From the NCBI RefSeq assembly GCF_003590775.1, contig NZ_QYUM01000002.1, positions 124,001 through 188,000 on the forward strand: a stretch of 64,000 nt of DNA, written 5' to 3'. The stretch comes from Sphingomonas cavernae. GTDB lineage: Bacteria; Pseudomonadota; Alphaproteobacteria; Sphingomonadales; Sphingomonadaceae. A model generated the notes under the pieces. It saw only the letters and a list, made by a program, of their open reading frames with translations, did no database searches and had not been told where the DNA came from. The translations under genes were made by a program, and so were the position numbers. Below, piece after piece: positions 1-7,990 of this stretch (its first letter is position 1; every line of letters begins with the position of its first letter).

Positions 1-1097
1 GCCGCTGGACTTACAAGTATGAGGAAGCCGCTCGCTTGGGTGCCGCAGGCCTGCTGATCGTCCATGAGGATGCGCCGGCCGCGTACGGCTGGGAGACGGT
101 GAAGAATTCCTACACCCACGACCTGTACGACATGGTGCGCGACGACCCCAAATCGGCGCATGTGCCGCTGGAAGGCTGGATTCAGCGCGACCTCGCGGTG
201 GCTCTGTTCAGGCAGGCCGGTCTGGATTTCGATGCAGTGAAGAAGCAGGCGCAAACGCGCGACTTCAAGCCAATCGATCTCAGGGCGAACCTCAGCGCCG
301 ACTACACCGTCGATGCCAAGGTCATCACCACGCACAACATCGTCGGCCGCCTCGAAGGTAGCCAGCGCCCGAACGAGACGGTGATCTACAGCGCGCACTG
401 GGACCATTTGGGCGTCGGCGAGCCCGACGCCAAGGGCGACCGCATCTACAACGGTGCGCTCGACAATGCGACTGGCACAGCGGCCTTGCTCGAACTGGGC
501 CGCGCTTTCGCCCAGGCAAAGCAGAAGCCCGCACGCTCGCTGGTGTTTCTCTACACCACCGCGGAGGAGAAAAACCTGCTGGGCGCGGAATATTATGCGT
601 CCAAGCCACTTTATCCGCTGGCCCAGACGGTCGCGGTGATCAATGTCGACTCGCTTCAACCATTTGGTCCGACGCGCGACTTCAGCGTCCTTGGCGACGC
701 CAAATCCGATCTGCTCGACCAGTTGAGCGCCCTCGCAGCGAAGTGGGACGTGCGTTACTCACCTGACATCATGCCCGAAGCAGGCTTCTTCTTCCGCGGC
801 GACCAGTTTCCATTCGCCCAGCGTGGTGTGCCGGCGTTCTGGTTCAATTCGGGCAGCGACCGCATCGACGGCGGTGTTGCAGCGACCAAGGCATGGAGTT
901 CTGCTTATTTTCGCGACAGTTATCACCAGCCGTCAGACGAATGGCATGCCGACTGGCCGTTTACTGGCATGGCGCGTGATTTGCAGATCATCTACACGCT
1001 CGGCAGCGACCTCGCCAACGCGACGACCTGGCCGAACTGGGCACCGGATTCGGAGTATCGCGCCGCACGCGACGCCAGCGCGGATGAACGCAAGTAG
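1..1097 (+). CDS. M28-family metallopeptidase, 5' end cut by window edge
   Basis: The reading frame is open from base 3, so the true start lies left of the window. The product is a zinc aminopeptidase of the M28 type, probably exported, but the signal peptide is not visible. Seen: HWDH near base 396 (first metal His), GALDNATG (bridging Asp), TAEEKNLLG (Glu pair), INVDS (Asp) and YHQPSDEW (last His), in the family order. The upstream part (GAAGLLIVHED) fits the PA-type insert found in many M28 enzymes. It ends with TAG just before a small membrane-protein gene. Substrate unknown. Confidence 0.9.
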   Translation, partial: RWTYKYEEAARLGAAGLLIVHEDAPAAYGWETVKNSYTHDLYDMVRDDPKSAHVPLEGWIQRDLAVALFRQAGLDFDAVKKQAQTRDFKPIDLRANLSADYTVDAKVITTHNIVGRLEGSQRPNETVIYSAHWDHLGVGEPDAKGDRIYNGALDNATGTAALLELGRAFAQAKQKPARSLVFLYTTAEEKNLLGAEYYASKPLYPLAQTVAVINVDSLQPFGPTRDFSVLGDAKSDLLDQLSALAAKWDVRYSPDIMPEAGFFFRGDQFPFAQRGVPAFWFNSGSDRIDGGVAATKAWSSAYFRDSYHQPSDEWHADWPFTGMARDLQIIYTLGSDLANATTWPNWAPDSEYRAARDASADERK

Positions 1098-1141
1098 CCG
1101 CGGGATGGTCATGCGATGCTAAGTCAGGAGTTTGGCGCGCC

Positions 1142-1525
1142 GTGACGCTACGCACCCTGTTGAAACTGCAGTTCCTTTACGCCCTGCTCGGGCTCATCTA
1201 TTTGGCCGTCAGCTTCATCCGGATTCAGGGAGGCGAGGCAGGGCTGAGCAAGGCTCCGCCGGCTCCAGCGGCGGCAGCGTTCGTGGTCTACGCGCTTTGC
1301 GTGTACGTTTTCGGTGTCAGGTATAGGGAAAAGCCCTACCGCATAGCCATGGCGATCGCCATCCCGGTGCTGGCCTTCGGCGGCGTATTGGTGAACATCG
1401 TCAGCTATTTCCGTATCGGGCTGGAGGGGTACCACTCGTTCGGGGCCTGGGCCATTGGCACGGCTATCAATATCTACGGCGTAATCTGGAACATCGTCGC
1501 CGCTTTTGGGAAATACGAACGTTAA
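1142..1525 (+). CDS. Small four-helix membrane protein, unknown function
   Basis: 127 residues with a GTG start 44 bp after the M28 peptidase gene. Four hydrophobic segments are visible, at about residues 8-26, 43-60, 68-88 and 101-121, joined by short charged loops. No catalytic motif is recognised. Its 3' end overlaps the longest version of the next reading frame by 20 bp. The proximity suggests co-transcription with the peptidase, but function is unknown. Confidence 0.6.
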   Translation: MTLRTLLKLQFLYALLGLIYLAVSFIRIQGGEAGLSKAPPAPAAAAFVVYALCVYVFGVRYREKPYRIAMAIAIPVLAFGGVLVNIVSYFRIGLEGYHSFGAWAIGTAINIYGVIWNIVAAFGKYER

Positions 1526-1547
1526 CGTCCGGAATGATCGCGACCCG

Positions 1548-1796
1548 ATGCGGACAAAGGGGAACGCCAATGAGCCCGGCGCGGTCACGGCGGGCGATGA
1601 CAAGCAGATCAACAATGACGGCACCGTTCCGCGAACGGAGCCGCCCGCCGAACCGGATGCCCCAGACGCGCCGCCCGCTCCAGACCCGGCAACCGAAATA
1701 GCCTATTGGGGGGTCGACCCGAGCAAGCTTGTCCCGATGCTTGTTCTCGAAATTCAGCATTTGCGCGGTCGGATCGCGGCGCTGGAAAGCGCCTAG
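1548..1796 (+). CDS. Hypothetical protein, acidic and proline-rich
   Basis: 82 residues from the ATG at 1548; an in-frame TTG at 1506 would add 14 residues and overlap the previous gene. The middle is rich in Pro, Ala, Glu and Asp, like a disordered linker. The end (LEIQHLRGRIAALES) is a short amphipathic helix that could form a coiled coil. No known family is recognised. No clear ribosome binding site separates the two possible starts. Confidence 0.45.
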   Translation: MRTKGNANEPGAVTAGDDKQINNDGTVPRTEPPAEPDAPDAPPAPDPATEIAYWGVDPSKLVPMLVLEIQHLRGRIAALESA

Positions 1797-1880
1797 CCGG
1801 GGGACGATTCGCCCGATTTCATGTTCTTTTCATGTACCGTCGAGAAAAAACCGTAACCCCGCGTGCGTCGATGTGCGTTG

Positions 1881-1930
1881 ACGTAACTCCGCGTAACTCC
1901 GCGTAACTCCGCGTAACTCCACGTAATTCA
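1881..1930. repeat. Tandem 10-bp repeat, five units
   Basis: Five consecutive units: ACGTAACTCC, three identical GCGTAACTCC, then the degenerate ACGTAATTCA. They lie between the small host gene ending at 1796 and the tRNA terminator. The repeats are flanked on both sides by TGTACCGTC (near 1834 and 1934). Function unknown. Confidence 0.85.
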
Positions 1931-1954
1931 CCGTGTACCGTCAAATAGAACATG

Positions 1955-1981
1955 AAAAAACCCGGCGGAGTTAGCGCCGGG
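1955..1981 (-). terminator. Rho-independent terminator of the tRNA-Arg gene
   Basis: Read on the minus strand, a perfect 7-bp stem (CCCGGCG/CGCCGGG, 1961-1967 with 1975-1981) with a 7-nt loop is followed by six T (1960-1955). It lies 32 bp past the tRNA 3' end, in the right direction for tRNA-Arg. Confidence 0.85.
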
Positions 1982-2012
1982 CTCTTAAGGTGTTGGTTTT
2001 CCGTGGTTTACT

Positions 2013-2089
2013 TGGTGCGCCCGACAGGATTCGAACCTGTGGCCCCCAGATTAGGAATCTGATGCTCTATCCTGCTGAGCTACGGGCGC
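2013..2089 (-). tRNA. tRNA-Arg (anticodon CCT), prophage integration site
   Basis: 77 nt including an encoded CCA. The 7-bp acceptor stem GCGCCCG/CGGGCGC, a D-arm with GCTC/GAGC, the anticodon loop TTCCTAA (anticodon CCT) and a T-arm with GGTTCGAATCC are all visible. The 5' 43 nt are part of the 44-bp attachment core. This copy is therefore a hybrid: the 3' part is host DNA left of the prophage, while the sequence upstream of the gene is prophage DNA. Confidence 0.95.
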
Positions 2090-2090
2090 T
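2047..2090. other. Prophage attachment core, left copy
   Basis: 44 bp identical to 40643-40686. It covers tRNA-Arg nucleotides 1-43 plus one upstream base. Outside this block the two flanks differ at once (C versus A before it, AACC versus CCGC after it), so recombination took place within it. Confidence 0.92.
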
Positions 2091-2121
2091 AACCTAGAAT
2101 TCGCTGAATTCCTGCGGTGCA

Positions 2122-2150
2122 GCGATAAGAGGTCGCATAGCCCCCGTCAA
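2122..2150 (-). promoter_or_regulatory. Predicted promoter for tRNA-Arg, inside prophage DNA
   Basis: On the minus strand TTGACG (2150-2145), a 17-bp spacer and TATCGC (2127-2122) lie 33 bp before the tRNA 5' end. The element is inside the prophage end, so a lysogen would depend on it to make this tRNA. The -10 box is only a moderate match. Confidence 0.5.
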
Positions 2151-2328
2151 CCAGACCGGAACAAAGCGGCACTCCCCGGCACATTCGGGCACAATCGTGT
2201 CACACTGGCGGACACAGCCGACGCGAGCCCCGCGCGATCATCCACCATCAACAAGGACAAATCCGTGAAACGCGGGCGATGATTAGCATTTCTCGCCGCG
2301 CATTCTATATGCGTGCGCGACCCTTGGA

Positions 2329-3110
2329 TTAGGCGGCGTGGACGAATTTGATCCAAAGCCGGATGGCAGCGAGATGGACCATGCCGAGGAAACTTGAGGG
2401 CGTTTGATCGTAGCGGGTGGCGACGGCACGATTGATTTTCAGCTTGCCGAACATTCGCTCAATGCCGTTTCGCTGCCTGTAGAGCTGCCGATCGTGCTCG
2501 ATCCTTTCTCGGCGATTGGAGCGCGCCGGGATGACAGCCTGTATGCTGCGGCTCGCGAGATCGGCGCGAATGGCGTTGGTGTCGTAGCCTTTGTCGGCCA
2601 GCAGAGCCGCCGGAGCGCGGTCCGGCAGGCGGATCAGCGTGTCATAGGCCGTGCAGTCGGCGGCTTCACCACCAGTCAGGTGGAAGGCGACGGGGCGTCC
2701 TCGGGCATCAGCCAGACAGTGAAGCTTACTGGTGAACCCGCCCCGCGAGCGGCCAAGAGCGCGTCGACAAGTCCCCCTTTTCCGCCCGCTGCCGAGACAT
2801 GGGCGCGAAGGGTGGTGCTGTCGATGCTGTAGTGTCCGGTGTCGGCCATGATCTCGGCAAGCGTCACCGACACGGCCTCCCAGACCCCGGCCTCGCTCCA
2901 ACGACGGAACCGCCGGTAGATCGTGTTCCAATTGCCGTATTTTGGCGGGACATCGCGCCAAGCAGTCCCACAGCGCAGCCGCCAGAGTATGCCGTTGACT
3001 ATCGAGAGATTCTGCTCAGGCCTGCGGCCGCGCCCTCGGTTCTCTGGCTCGATCGGCAGCAGACCCTTCAGAACGCGCCATTCTGCTTCGCTCAGATCGC
3101 CCCGGCTCAA
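2329..3110 (-). CDS. IS5/IS427-type DDE transposase (two frames, -1 frameshift)
   Basis: OrfA supplies the N-terminal part (RGDLSEAEWRVLKGLLP) and the first catalytic Asp (HYSIDSTTLRAH). OrfB supplies the second Asp (LADKGYDTN) and the Glu (RNGIERMFGKLK). The frames overlap at an AAAAGGGGGA run (2781-2772 region), where a -1 slip joins them. I favour the TTG at 3110, which has GGAGG five bases before it; an earlier TTG is at 3140. The stop codon is completed by the target-site TA and the next host base. Confidence 0.88.
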
Positions 3111-3178
3111 ACCTGCCTCCAAAAGGCAGCCTTGAATCAACCCACACCGTCCACGTCAACCAATTCGTCCACGCCGCC
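2332..3178 (-). mobile_element. IS5-family (IS427-like) insertion sequence, copy 1
   Basis: 847 bp, with ends defined by comparison with the second copy at 28463-29309. The terminal inverted repeats begin GGCGGCGTGGACGAATT, and a TA target duplication flanks the element (2330-2331, 3179-3180). It carries one transposase made from two overlapping frames. It sits in the left end of the prophage, between the att site and the repeat-rich region, and interrupts no recognised gene. Confidence 0.95.
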
Positions 3179-3180
3179 TA

Positions 3181-3832
3181 GTAGATTGGGGGGTGTCGGG
3201 AAAAACATAATAAACATAACATCGGCGGAAATCTGCGGGTTTGCGGCATAACCAAAACCATAACCTGACCATGACCTGATTATGTCTGATGATCATGATT
3301 TTCCTGTTGAATGTTATCCTGTGTTTTCAATGGGATTATGTTTTTGGCCAACCGAGATCAGCTCAGATTATGTTTGAACCCTAACCCGATTAATGGCGGA
3401 TTTCTGCGGTTTTTCTGGCAGAGGATCGCACGGGTTACGGAGATTATGTTTTTCCCGACCCCTCCCCCTTTGGGCGGGGTTACGACCGTCTTTTTCGCTC
3501 GATCTTCACAGGGCGATTTCGGGGGCCGTAGCTGCATCAATCCGCATCAATGGGCTGAGCGTCGTCAGCTCTATCTATCGCGCTTCCTAGCCCGGTTTCC
3601 GAGGCGCGGCGGGGATGCATCAATAGCGACATAAAAAGCCCGCGGGCGAGGCGGGGGGAAAAGCGCGCGCTGCGGGGTGGCAACGGTGGTGCACAGGCGC
3701 CCGGCCCTCGCCTTGTCGGCTCGATCGCGTCGGCATCGGCCTGCCGCATCGCGCCTTGCCGTTATGTTCACTTTATGTTCCATTATTCCCCATGGATCGA
3801 ATCGACGAACGCGGGTGCGGTGGACGCGCACG
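3181..3832. other. Non-coding stretch with repeats; no convincing gene
   Basis: About 650 bp between IS copy 1 and the zinc-ribbon gene. The left half is AT-richer than its surroundings and carries the GATTATGT repeats and the inverted repeat listed separately. The right half (3470-3832) is GC-rich, contains a GCCCGCGGGC palindrome (3638-3647) next to an A-run, and has only weak open frames. Confidence 0.6.
3188..3458. repeat. Inverted-repeat-bounded element with GATTATGT repeats
   Basis: A perfect 16-bp inverted repeat, TCGGGAAAAACATAAT at 3196-3211 and its complement at 3443-3458, is preceded on the left by six G and followed on the right by a C-rich run. Between the arms GATTATGT occurs at 3278, 3334 and 3366 on plus, and again in the right arm (3442); ATTATGT and GTTATGT occur on minus at 3205-3220. 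It looks like a small transposon-derived element or a multi-site protein-binding region. Confidence 0.6.
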
Positions 3833-4159
3833 ATGACGGGCGAGCAGGAAAGGCTACGATTCGCGCGGGCGCTCGACGTCGGCACCATCGCGCGCAGCGG
3901 CTATGGGCTCAGCGTGCGATGCACGAACAGCAAATGCGGCCACACGCGCATCGTCGACGCGCAGCCGCTCTTCGATCTCTGCAGGGCCAAGGGCTGGAAT
4001 ATGCACCTCGACCATATGATGAACCGGCTCAAATGCAGCCGTTGCGGTGCGAAATGGCCGCTGCTCAAGGCAACGGCGCAGCCGCCCGATAGCGGGCCAG
4101 CGCTCGGCCCGACAACGGATGAAGAATGGAAGCGATTGGTACGGCGGGCGCGGGGCTAG
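3833..4159 (+). CDS. Small zinc-ribbon protein, unknown function
   Basis: 108 residues from the ATG at 3833. Two cysteine pairs (CTNSKC and, about 35 residues on, CSRCGAKW) form a probable Zn ribbon. No other motif is seen. The stop codon TAG overlaps the stop of the convergent portal gene, the two sharing CTAG at 4156-4159. It is not a P2 core gene. It differs from the Ogr-type protein at 32344, because the spacing is CX4C then CX2C rather than CX2C then CX4C. A longer in-frame start exists at 3761. Confidence 0.55.
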   Translation: MTGEQERLRFARALDVGTIARSGYGLSVRCTNSKCGHTRIVDAQPLFDLCRAKGWNMHLDHMMNRLKCSRCGAKWPLLKATAQPPDSGPALGPTTDEEWKRLVRRARG

Positions 4160-5160
4160 GCCGCCGCGCGCTGCCGTTCCTTGAACGCGATCGCATCAAG
4201 GCCGAGCAGCTCGTTGAGCTGCAGCATTGTCGCCTGGATCGGCTCGATTTCGAGTTCGAAGAACTGATCGGTCGCCTTCGCCGGATCGCCGAACCCGCCC
4301 GCGTTGGCCGGGATGATCCCCAAGAGCTGGGGCGGCACGCGGTGCGCCGCCAGCACGTCGTCGCGCGTCGTATTTTTTATACCGAGGAATTCGTCCTTGG
4401 CCGCCACCTCGGCGATCCTGATCAACTCGAGCCCGTTTTCCTTCGCGCCGTTGGGCGAATGGATGAACATATTGCGGAAATTGCCCGGCCCCTTCGCATT
4501 CTTCAGCGCTTCCTTGATGCCCTCGGCCGCGCCCTCAGCGAAATCGCCCTTAGCGTGCAGGATGAACCCGGCATGGCTCCCGTTGATGTAATAGCGGCGG
4601 CGGAACAGCGTCGCGTCTTCGTTCAGCAGGGCCGACTGCAGCGCGCTCAGATATTCGGGCAGGCCATAGATTTCCTGATTGATATCGGGCTGCAGGATCT
4701 GGCTGACACTGCCGGGCTTGAATTCGGTCTCTTGGCGATAGCCCGGCACAAACCAGAAATGGCCGGGCTTGACGCCGCGGCGCGTATATTTCGCGAGCGA
4801 ATGGTCGAGGCGCAGGGGATCGCCGAGCAGATTGGTCCGGGTCTCGAAATAGCAGTTCCCGAAGATGAGCAGATCGATGACCGCGGCCTTAAACGCCTGA
4901 CGGCTCACCAGCTTGCTCGGGATGAACGACGCGGCCGCCAGATTGACCTTGAGCATGATCGCCGAGCTGTGATGCGGCGAAACGCGGAATGCCCGCGCGA
5001 GTCCGTTCAGCGAAATCGGCGGCTCATACCAGCGCCCGTTATGGTAGCACTCGACCATGTCGAGCAGCTCGCGCCGGTTGAGCACCGGCTCGGGATCTCC
5101 GAAGGTGAAAGCCTGAATGGCCGGGTTGTCGTTCGCGACGCCGCCAAGCGATCGATCCAT
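4156..5160 (-). CDS. Q: Phage portal protein (P2 gpQ family)
   Basis: 334 residues against about 344 in P2. It forms the dodecameric DNA entry ring at the capsid vertex. Typical portal stretches are visible: NDNPAIQAFTFGDPEPVL near the start, FGNCYFE in the core, and NAKGPGNFRNMFIHSPNG followed by EVAAKDEF in the stem/crown region. The ATG overlaps the terminase stop by one base (TGATG), so the two are translationally coupled, as P2 genes P and Q are neighbours. Part of this sequence recurs in the early gene at 37174. Confidence 0.95.
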   Translation of the reverse strand: MDRSLGGVANDNPAIQAFTFGDPEPVLNRRELLDMVECYHNGRWYEPPISLNGLARAFRVSPHHSSAIMLKVNLAAASFIPSKLVSRQAFKAAVIDLLIFGNCYFETRTNLLGDPLRLDHSLAKYTRRGVKPGHFWFVPGYRQETEFKPGSVSQILQPDINQEIYGLPEYLSALQSALLNEDATLFRRRYYINGSHAGFILHAKGDFAEGAAEGIKEALKNAKGPGNFRNMFIHSPNGAKENGLELIRIAEVAAKDEFLGIKNTTRDDVLAAHRVPPQLLGIIPANAGGFGDPAKATDQFFELEIEPIQATMLQLNELLGLDAIAFKERQRAAA

Positions 5161-6959
5161 CAGAAAATCTCCATTGTGGCTTTCGGGCGTTCCTTGCCGT
5201 CGAGCGGTTCGTTGATGAGCACGTGCATGATCGCCCAGGCGAGATCCGCGTGGCCGTCGGCTTCGGACCGCCCGGCCTTGAAAGTGACGTTGCGGCCGCT
5301 GTCCGTGATCGTCTTCTTGATCGACAGAAAGCTCGACATGACGTCGGTCGCGCCCATGTCCCACGCGATGCGGGCGCGGCGGATCACGTTCTGCGCCTTC
5401 ATGACCATCTGGGCCTTGAAATCGAGCGAATAGTCGATCCGTGCGACGATCGAGGCCAGCGGACCCTTGGCAAGCAACTGATAAACCGCGGAGCCCACGC
5501 CCGTCGCATCGACGCCCAGATAGGCGCAATTATAGCGGCTCAGCATCGCGACGATGAATTCGGCCTGCTGCTGATAATCGAGCCCGCGGAGCTGATGCTT
5601 TTCGAGCAGCCGGAATTGCCCGCCCGGTTCGCTCGGCGGTGCCATGATGACCAACGCGGCGTTGTCGCCCTCGGCGCTTCCCTGCGGATCATAGCCCGCC
5701 CAGACGCGCTGGTTGCCGAACGGCCGCGCGGCATCGATGTTGAAATCGGTCCAGTCGATAAGGCTATCGCAGCCGCAGGCCGTCAGATCGTTGAACTTGA
5801 AGGCCGACAGGCTGTCGTCGACGAACTGGCACAGGAAGAGGTTAGCGAATTCGTCGGGCGCATACTCATCGCGCAGCTCTTCGATGTCGAACAGGTCGCA
5901 ACCGCCCGCCTCGGCATCCTCGACCGTGACAATGTGCCGCCATGTCCGATCGGCGCAAAGCATCCCGTGCTTGAGCGCTTCGTGCGAGACATCGATGTCA
6001 ATCTGCTCGGCCTTTTTGCGCCCCTTGTTCTTTCGCGAACCGGTCCAATAGGGATAGGCTTGGTGCGCAACGGTCGATGGCGTCGAGAAGTATGTTTTGC
6101 GCCATTTTTTGTGCGTCGCCATGCCCGAGGCGACCTTGTTCAGCACCTCGAAGCCGTGAACCCAGAAGAATTCGTCGAAGTAGAAATTGCCGCTATAACT
6201 CTGCGCCGTTTTCGAGTTCGTGCCGAGGAAGATGAGATTGGCCGCGGGCTCGTTCTCACCGACCAGCTCGGACGTGATCGCGATCGGATCGCCCACCAGA
6301 TCGACGCCGACGAGCTTTGCGAAGCCGACGATATAGCTGCGGAAGACATGCGCCTGCGCCTTCGACGCGGAAAGGAAGATCTGATTGCGTCCGGTCTCGA
6401 TCGCGTCGATCAGCGCTTCGAAGGCGAAATAATAGGTCGCGCCGATCTGGCGCGATTTGAGGATCATGCGCGTACGGAAGCTCAGCGCGTTCCACCACGT
6501 TTCCTGATAGTCGAAGAGCTGGCTTTCGAAGATGCGGCGCAGCTCGGCCGCCTGCTCGGCGGTGAAGTGATTGCGCTTCGCCTTCTTCTTCGGCCCGGCG
6601 TTCCGGTTGGCGACCTTTTCGTTGAGGTCGCCTTCATGCCCGCCCGGCGCCTGATAGCGGCGAACGCGCGCCAGTCGCTCGATCTGGCGCACGAGCAGAT
6701 CGATTTCCTTGAAATCGGCGCCCGTCTTCTTCTCTTTGAGGATCAGCGTATTGAGCCGCCATTCGAGATGATCCTCGATCTTGGCGATCATCGGCGCGTC
6801 GTCCCAGCGATCGCGCTGCTTCCAGCTCTGCACGGTTTTCTGATTGAGCCCCAGCTCTTCGGCGATCTGCGTTACCGGATAGCCACGCCAATAGTAGCTG
6901 CGCGCCAGACGGCGCGCATCGAAGGGAATGGCGGGCACAGGATCTGCGAGGATCGACAT
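5160..6959 (-). CDS. P: Terminase large subunit, ATPase/nuclease (P2 gpP family)
   Basis: 599 residues (P2 gpP is 590). It translocates and cuts DNA during packaging. An N-terminal HTH (residues 28-50, VTQIAEELGLNQKTVQSWK) precedes a terminase-type Walker A, SRQIGAT (169-175), and Walker B, FYFDE (259-263). Nuclease acidic residues lie at D424 (GYDPQG), D484 (LGVDATG) and D572 (HADLAW). The first gene of the leftward late operon, it has no Shine-Dalgarno before ATG 6959, and an Ogr-type site is centred 58 bp upstream. Confidence 0.95.
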   Translation of the reverse strand: MSILADPVPAIPFDARRLARSYYWRGYPVTQIAEELGLNQKTVQSWKQRDRWDDAPMIAKIEDHLEWRLNTLILKEKKTGADFKEIDLLVRQIERLARVRRYQAPGGHEGDLNEKVANRNAGPKKKAKRNHFTAEQAAELRRIFESQLFDYQETWWNALSFRTRMILKSRQIGATYYFAFEALIDAIETGRNQIFLSASKAQAHVFRSYIVGFAKLVGVDLVGDPIAITSELVGENEPAANLIFLGTNSKTAQSYSGNFYFDEFFWVHGFEVLNKVASGMATHKKWRKTYFSTPSTVAHQAYPYWTGSRKNKGRKKAEQIDIDVSHEALKHGMLCADRTWRHIVTVEDAEAGGCDLFDIEELRDEYAPDEFANLFLCQFVDDSLSAFKFNDLTACGCDSLIDWTDFNIDAARPFGNQRVWAGYDPQGSAEGDNAALVIMAPPSEPGGQFRLLEKHQLRGLDYQQQAEFIVAMLSRYNCAYLGVDATGVGSAVYQLLAKGPLASIVARIDYSLDFKAQMVMKAQNVIRRARIAWDMGATDVMSSFLSIKKTITDSGRNVTFKAGRSEADGHADLAWAIMHVLINEPLDGKERPKATMEIF

Positions 6960-6967
6960 CGCCGCGG

Positions 6968-7026
6968 AGCCTAGTCACCGCGCCCCCGCCCACGCGCCAA
7001 CGCCTTGATGTGCAATCGACTCTACA
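6968..7026. promoter_or_regulatory. Late promoter with Ogr-type site, copy A (P and probably O)
   Basis: TGT-N12-ACA at 7009-7026, read on minus as TGTAGAGTCGATTGCACA, matches the binding signature of P2 Ogr/Delta activators and is partly palindromic. On minus a TAGGCT -10-like box (6973-6968) lies 8 bp before the terminase ATG. The same site lies 97 bp before the capsid protease gene on plus, so it could serve both divergent late operons, as in the P2 P/O intergenic region. Confidence 0.7.
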
Positions 7027-7114
7027 TCAACGCACGCTTGAGACTTTCCCCCCTCTCGGTCCCTGTTCGGGCCTTCGCCGCGCCCGGCACCGAACCGAAA
7101 TCGAGGGATCAACC

Positions 7115-7939
7115 ATGGCCAAAACGAAATTCTTCTGCGTCGCTGTCGAAGGCGCCACCGTCGACGGTCGCGAAATCAGCCGCCAGTGGCTCGAAGAAAT
7201 GGCCGCGTCCTACGATCCCGCGACCTACACCGCGCGCATCAATTGCGAGCACATTGCGGGCTACAGCCCCGACAAGCCCTTCAACGCCTATGGCTCAGTG
7301 CTCGCGCTGAAAACCGAGGAAGTCACGCTCAAGATCAACGGCAAGGAGGAAAAGCGCCTCGGCCTCTTCGCCCAGATCGACGCCAACGATCAGCTCATCG
7401 CGATCAACAAGGCTGGCCAGAAGCTGTTCCACTCGTGCGAGATCCATCCGAACTTCACCGGCAGCGGCAAGGCGTATCTGGTCGGGCTCGCGGTGACCGA
7501 CAAGCCCGCCTCGCTGGGCACCGAGCCGCTCAAATTTGCGGCCATGTCGCGACCCAACATTTTCACCAACGCCGAAGAAACCACGATCGAGCTGCTGACC
7601 GCAGCGCCGGGCGGCAATGAACCGGGTTGGGCGGCCTCGCTCAAGGGCGCGCTCGACGCGTTCACCGCGAAATTCGCGGCCAACAACGAGACGAAGCAGC
7701 CCGAAACGCCCCCGCCGCCGCCGCCCGCGAACGACAATGACATGGCGAAATTCGCTGTCGCTATCGGCGAGACCGTCAGCGCGGCGATCACTGCCTATGC
7801 GGCGACAAATGACGCCGCGGTCGCGCAGATCGGCGCGAGTCTCGCCGAGCTGCGCACCAAGCTCGAAACCACCGAGACGAAAGATTTCAAGCGCCAGCCC
7901 GCATCGGGCGGCAATGGCGCTCCGCTCACCGACTGCTGA
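7115..7939 (+). CDS. O: Capsid scaffold/maturation protease (P2 gpO family)
   Basis: 274 residues (P2 284). The N-terminal serine protease matures the shell and the C-terminal part is the scaffold. The predicted triad D17, H46 and S107 matches P2 gpO (19, 48, 107) in position and context (VEGATVDGR, RINCEHIAG, LFHSCEI). A proline run (about 200-206) separates the protease from a C-terminal helix ending near a Lys/Arg-rich tail. ATG 7115 has GAGGGA before it; a longer in-frame start at 7010 would place codons inside the Ogr site. Confidence 0.95.
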   Translation: MAKTKFFCVAVEGATVDGREISRQWLEEMAASYDPATYTARINCEHIAGYSPDKPFNAYGSVLALKTEEVTLKINGKEEKRLGLFAQIDANDQLIAINKAGQKLFHSCEIHPNFTGSGKAYLVGLAVTDKPASLGTEPLKFAAMSRPNIFTNAEETTIELLTAAPGGNEPGWAASLKGALDAFTAKFAANNETKQPETPPPPPPANDNDMAKFAVAIGETVSAAITAYAATNDAAVAQIGASLAELRTKLETTETKDFKRQPASGGNGAPLTDC

Positions 7940-7990
7940 TCCCGACACGTCCGCCCGCCCCGTCCATTTTTCGCCCAGGAGCCCACGCCC

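Noticed and set aside
3311-3634. A 107-codon frame in the left prophage end
   Set aside because: It spans the repeat element, has no ribosome site or recognisable domain, and the codon use is unlike the surrounding genes.
3833-4159. The zinc-ribbon gene as a second Ogr-type activator
   Set aside because: Cys spacing is CX4C then CX2C, the reverse of Ogr, and the HARTS-like words are missing.
5223-6974. A 583-codon open frame on plus, opposite the terminase gene
   Set aside because: It is the shadow of a GC-rich gene. The terminase on minus has clear Walker and nuclease motifs, while the plus frame is low-complexity, Arg/Asp-rich and without a family.
7010-7114. An earlier start for the capsid protease gene at 7010
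   Set aside because: It would put codons through the Ogr site; ATG 7115 has a ribosome site and matches the P2 gpO N-terminus.
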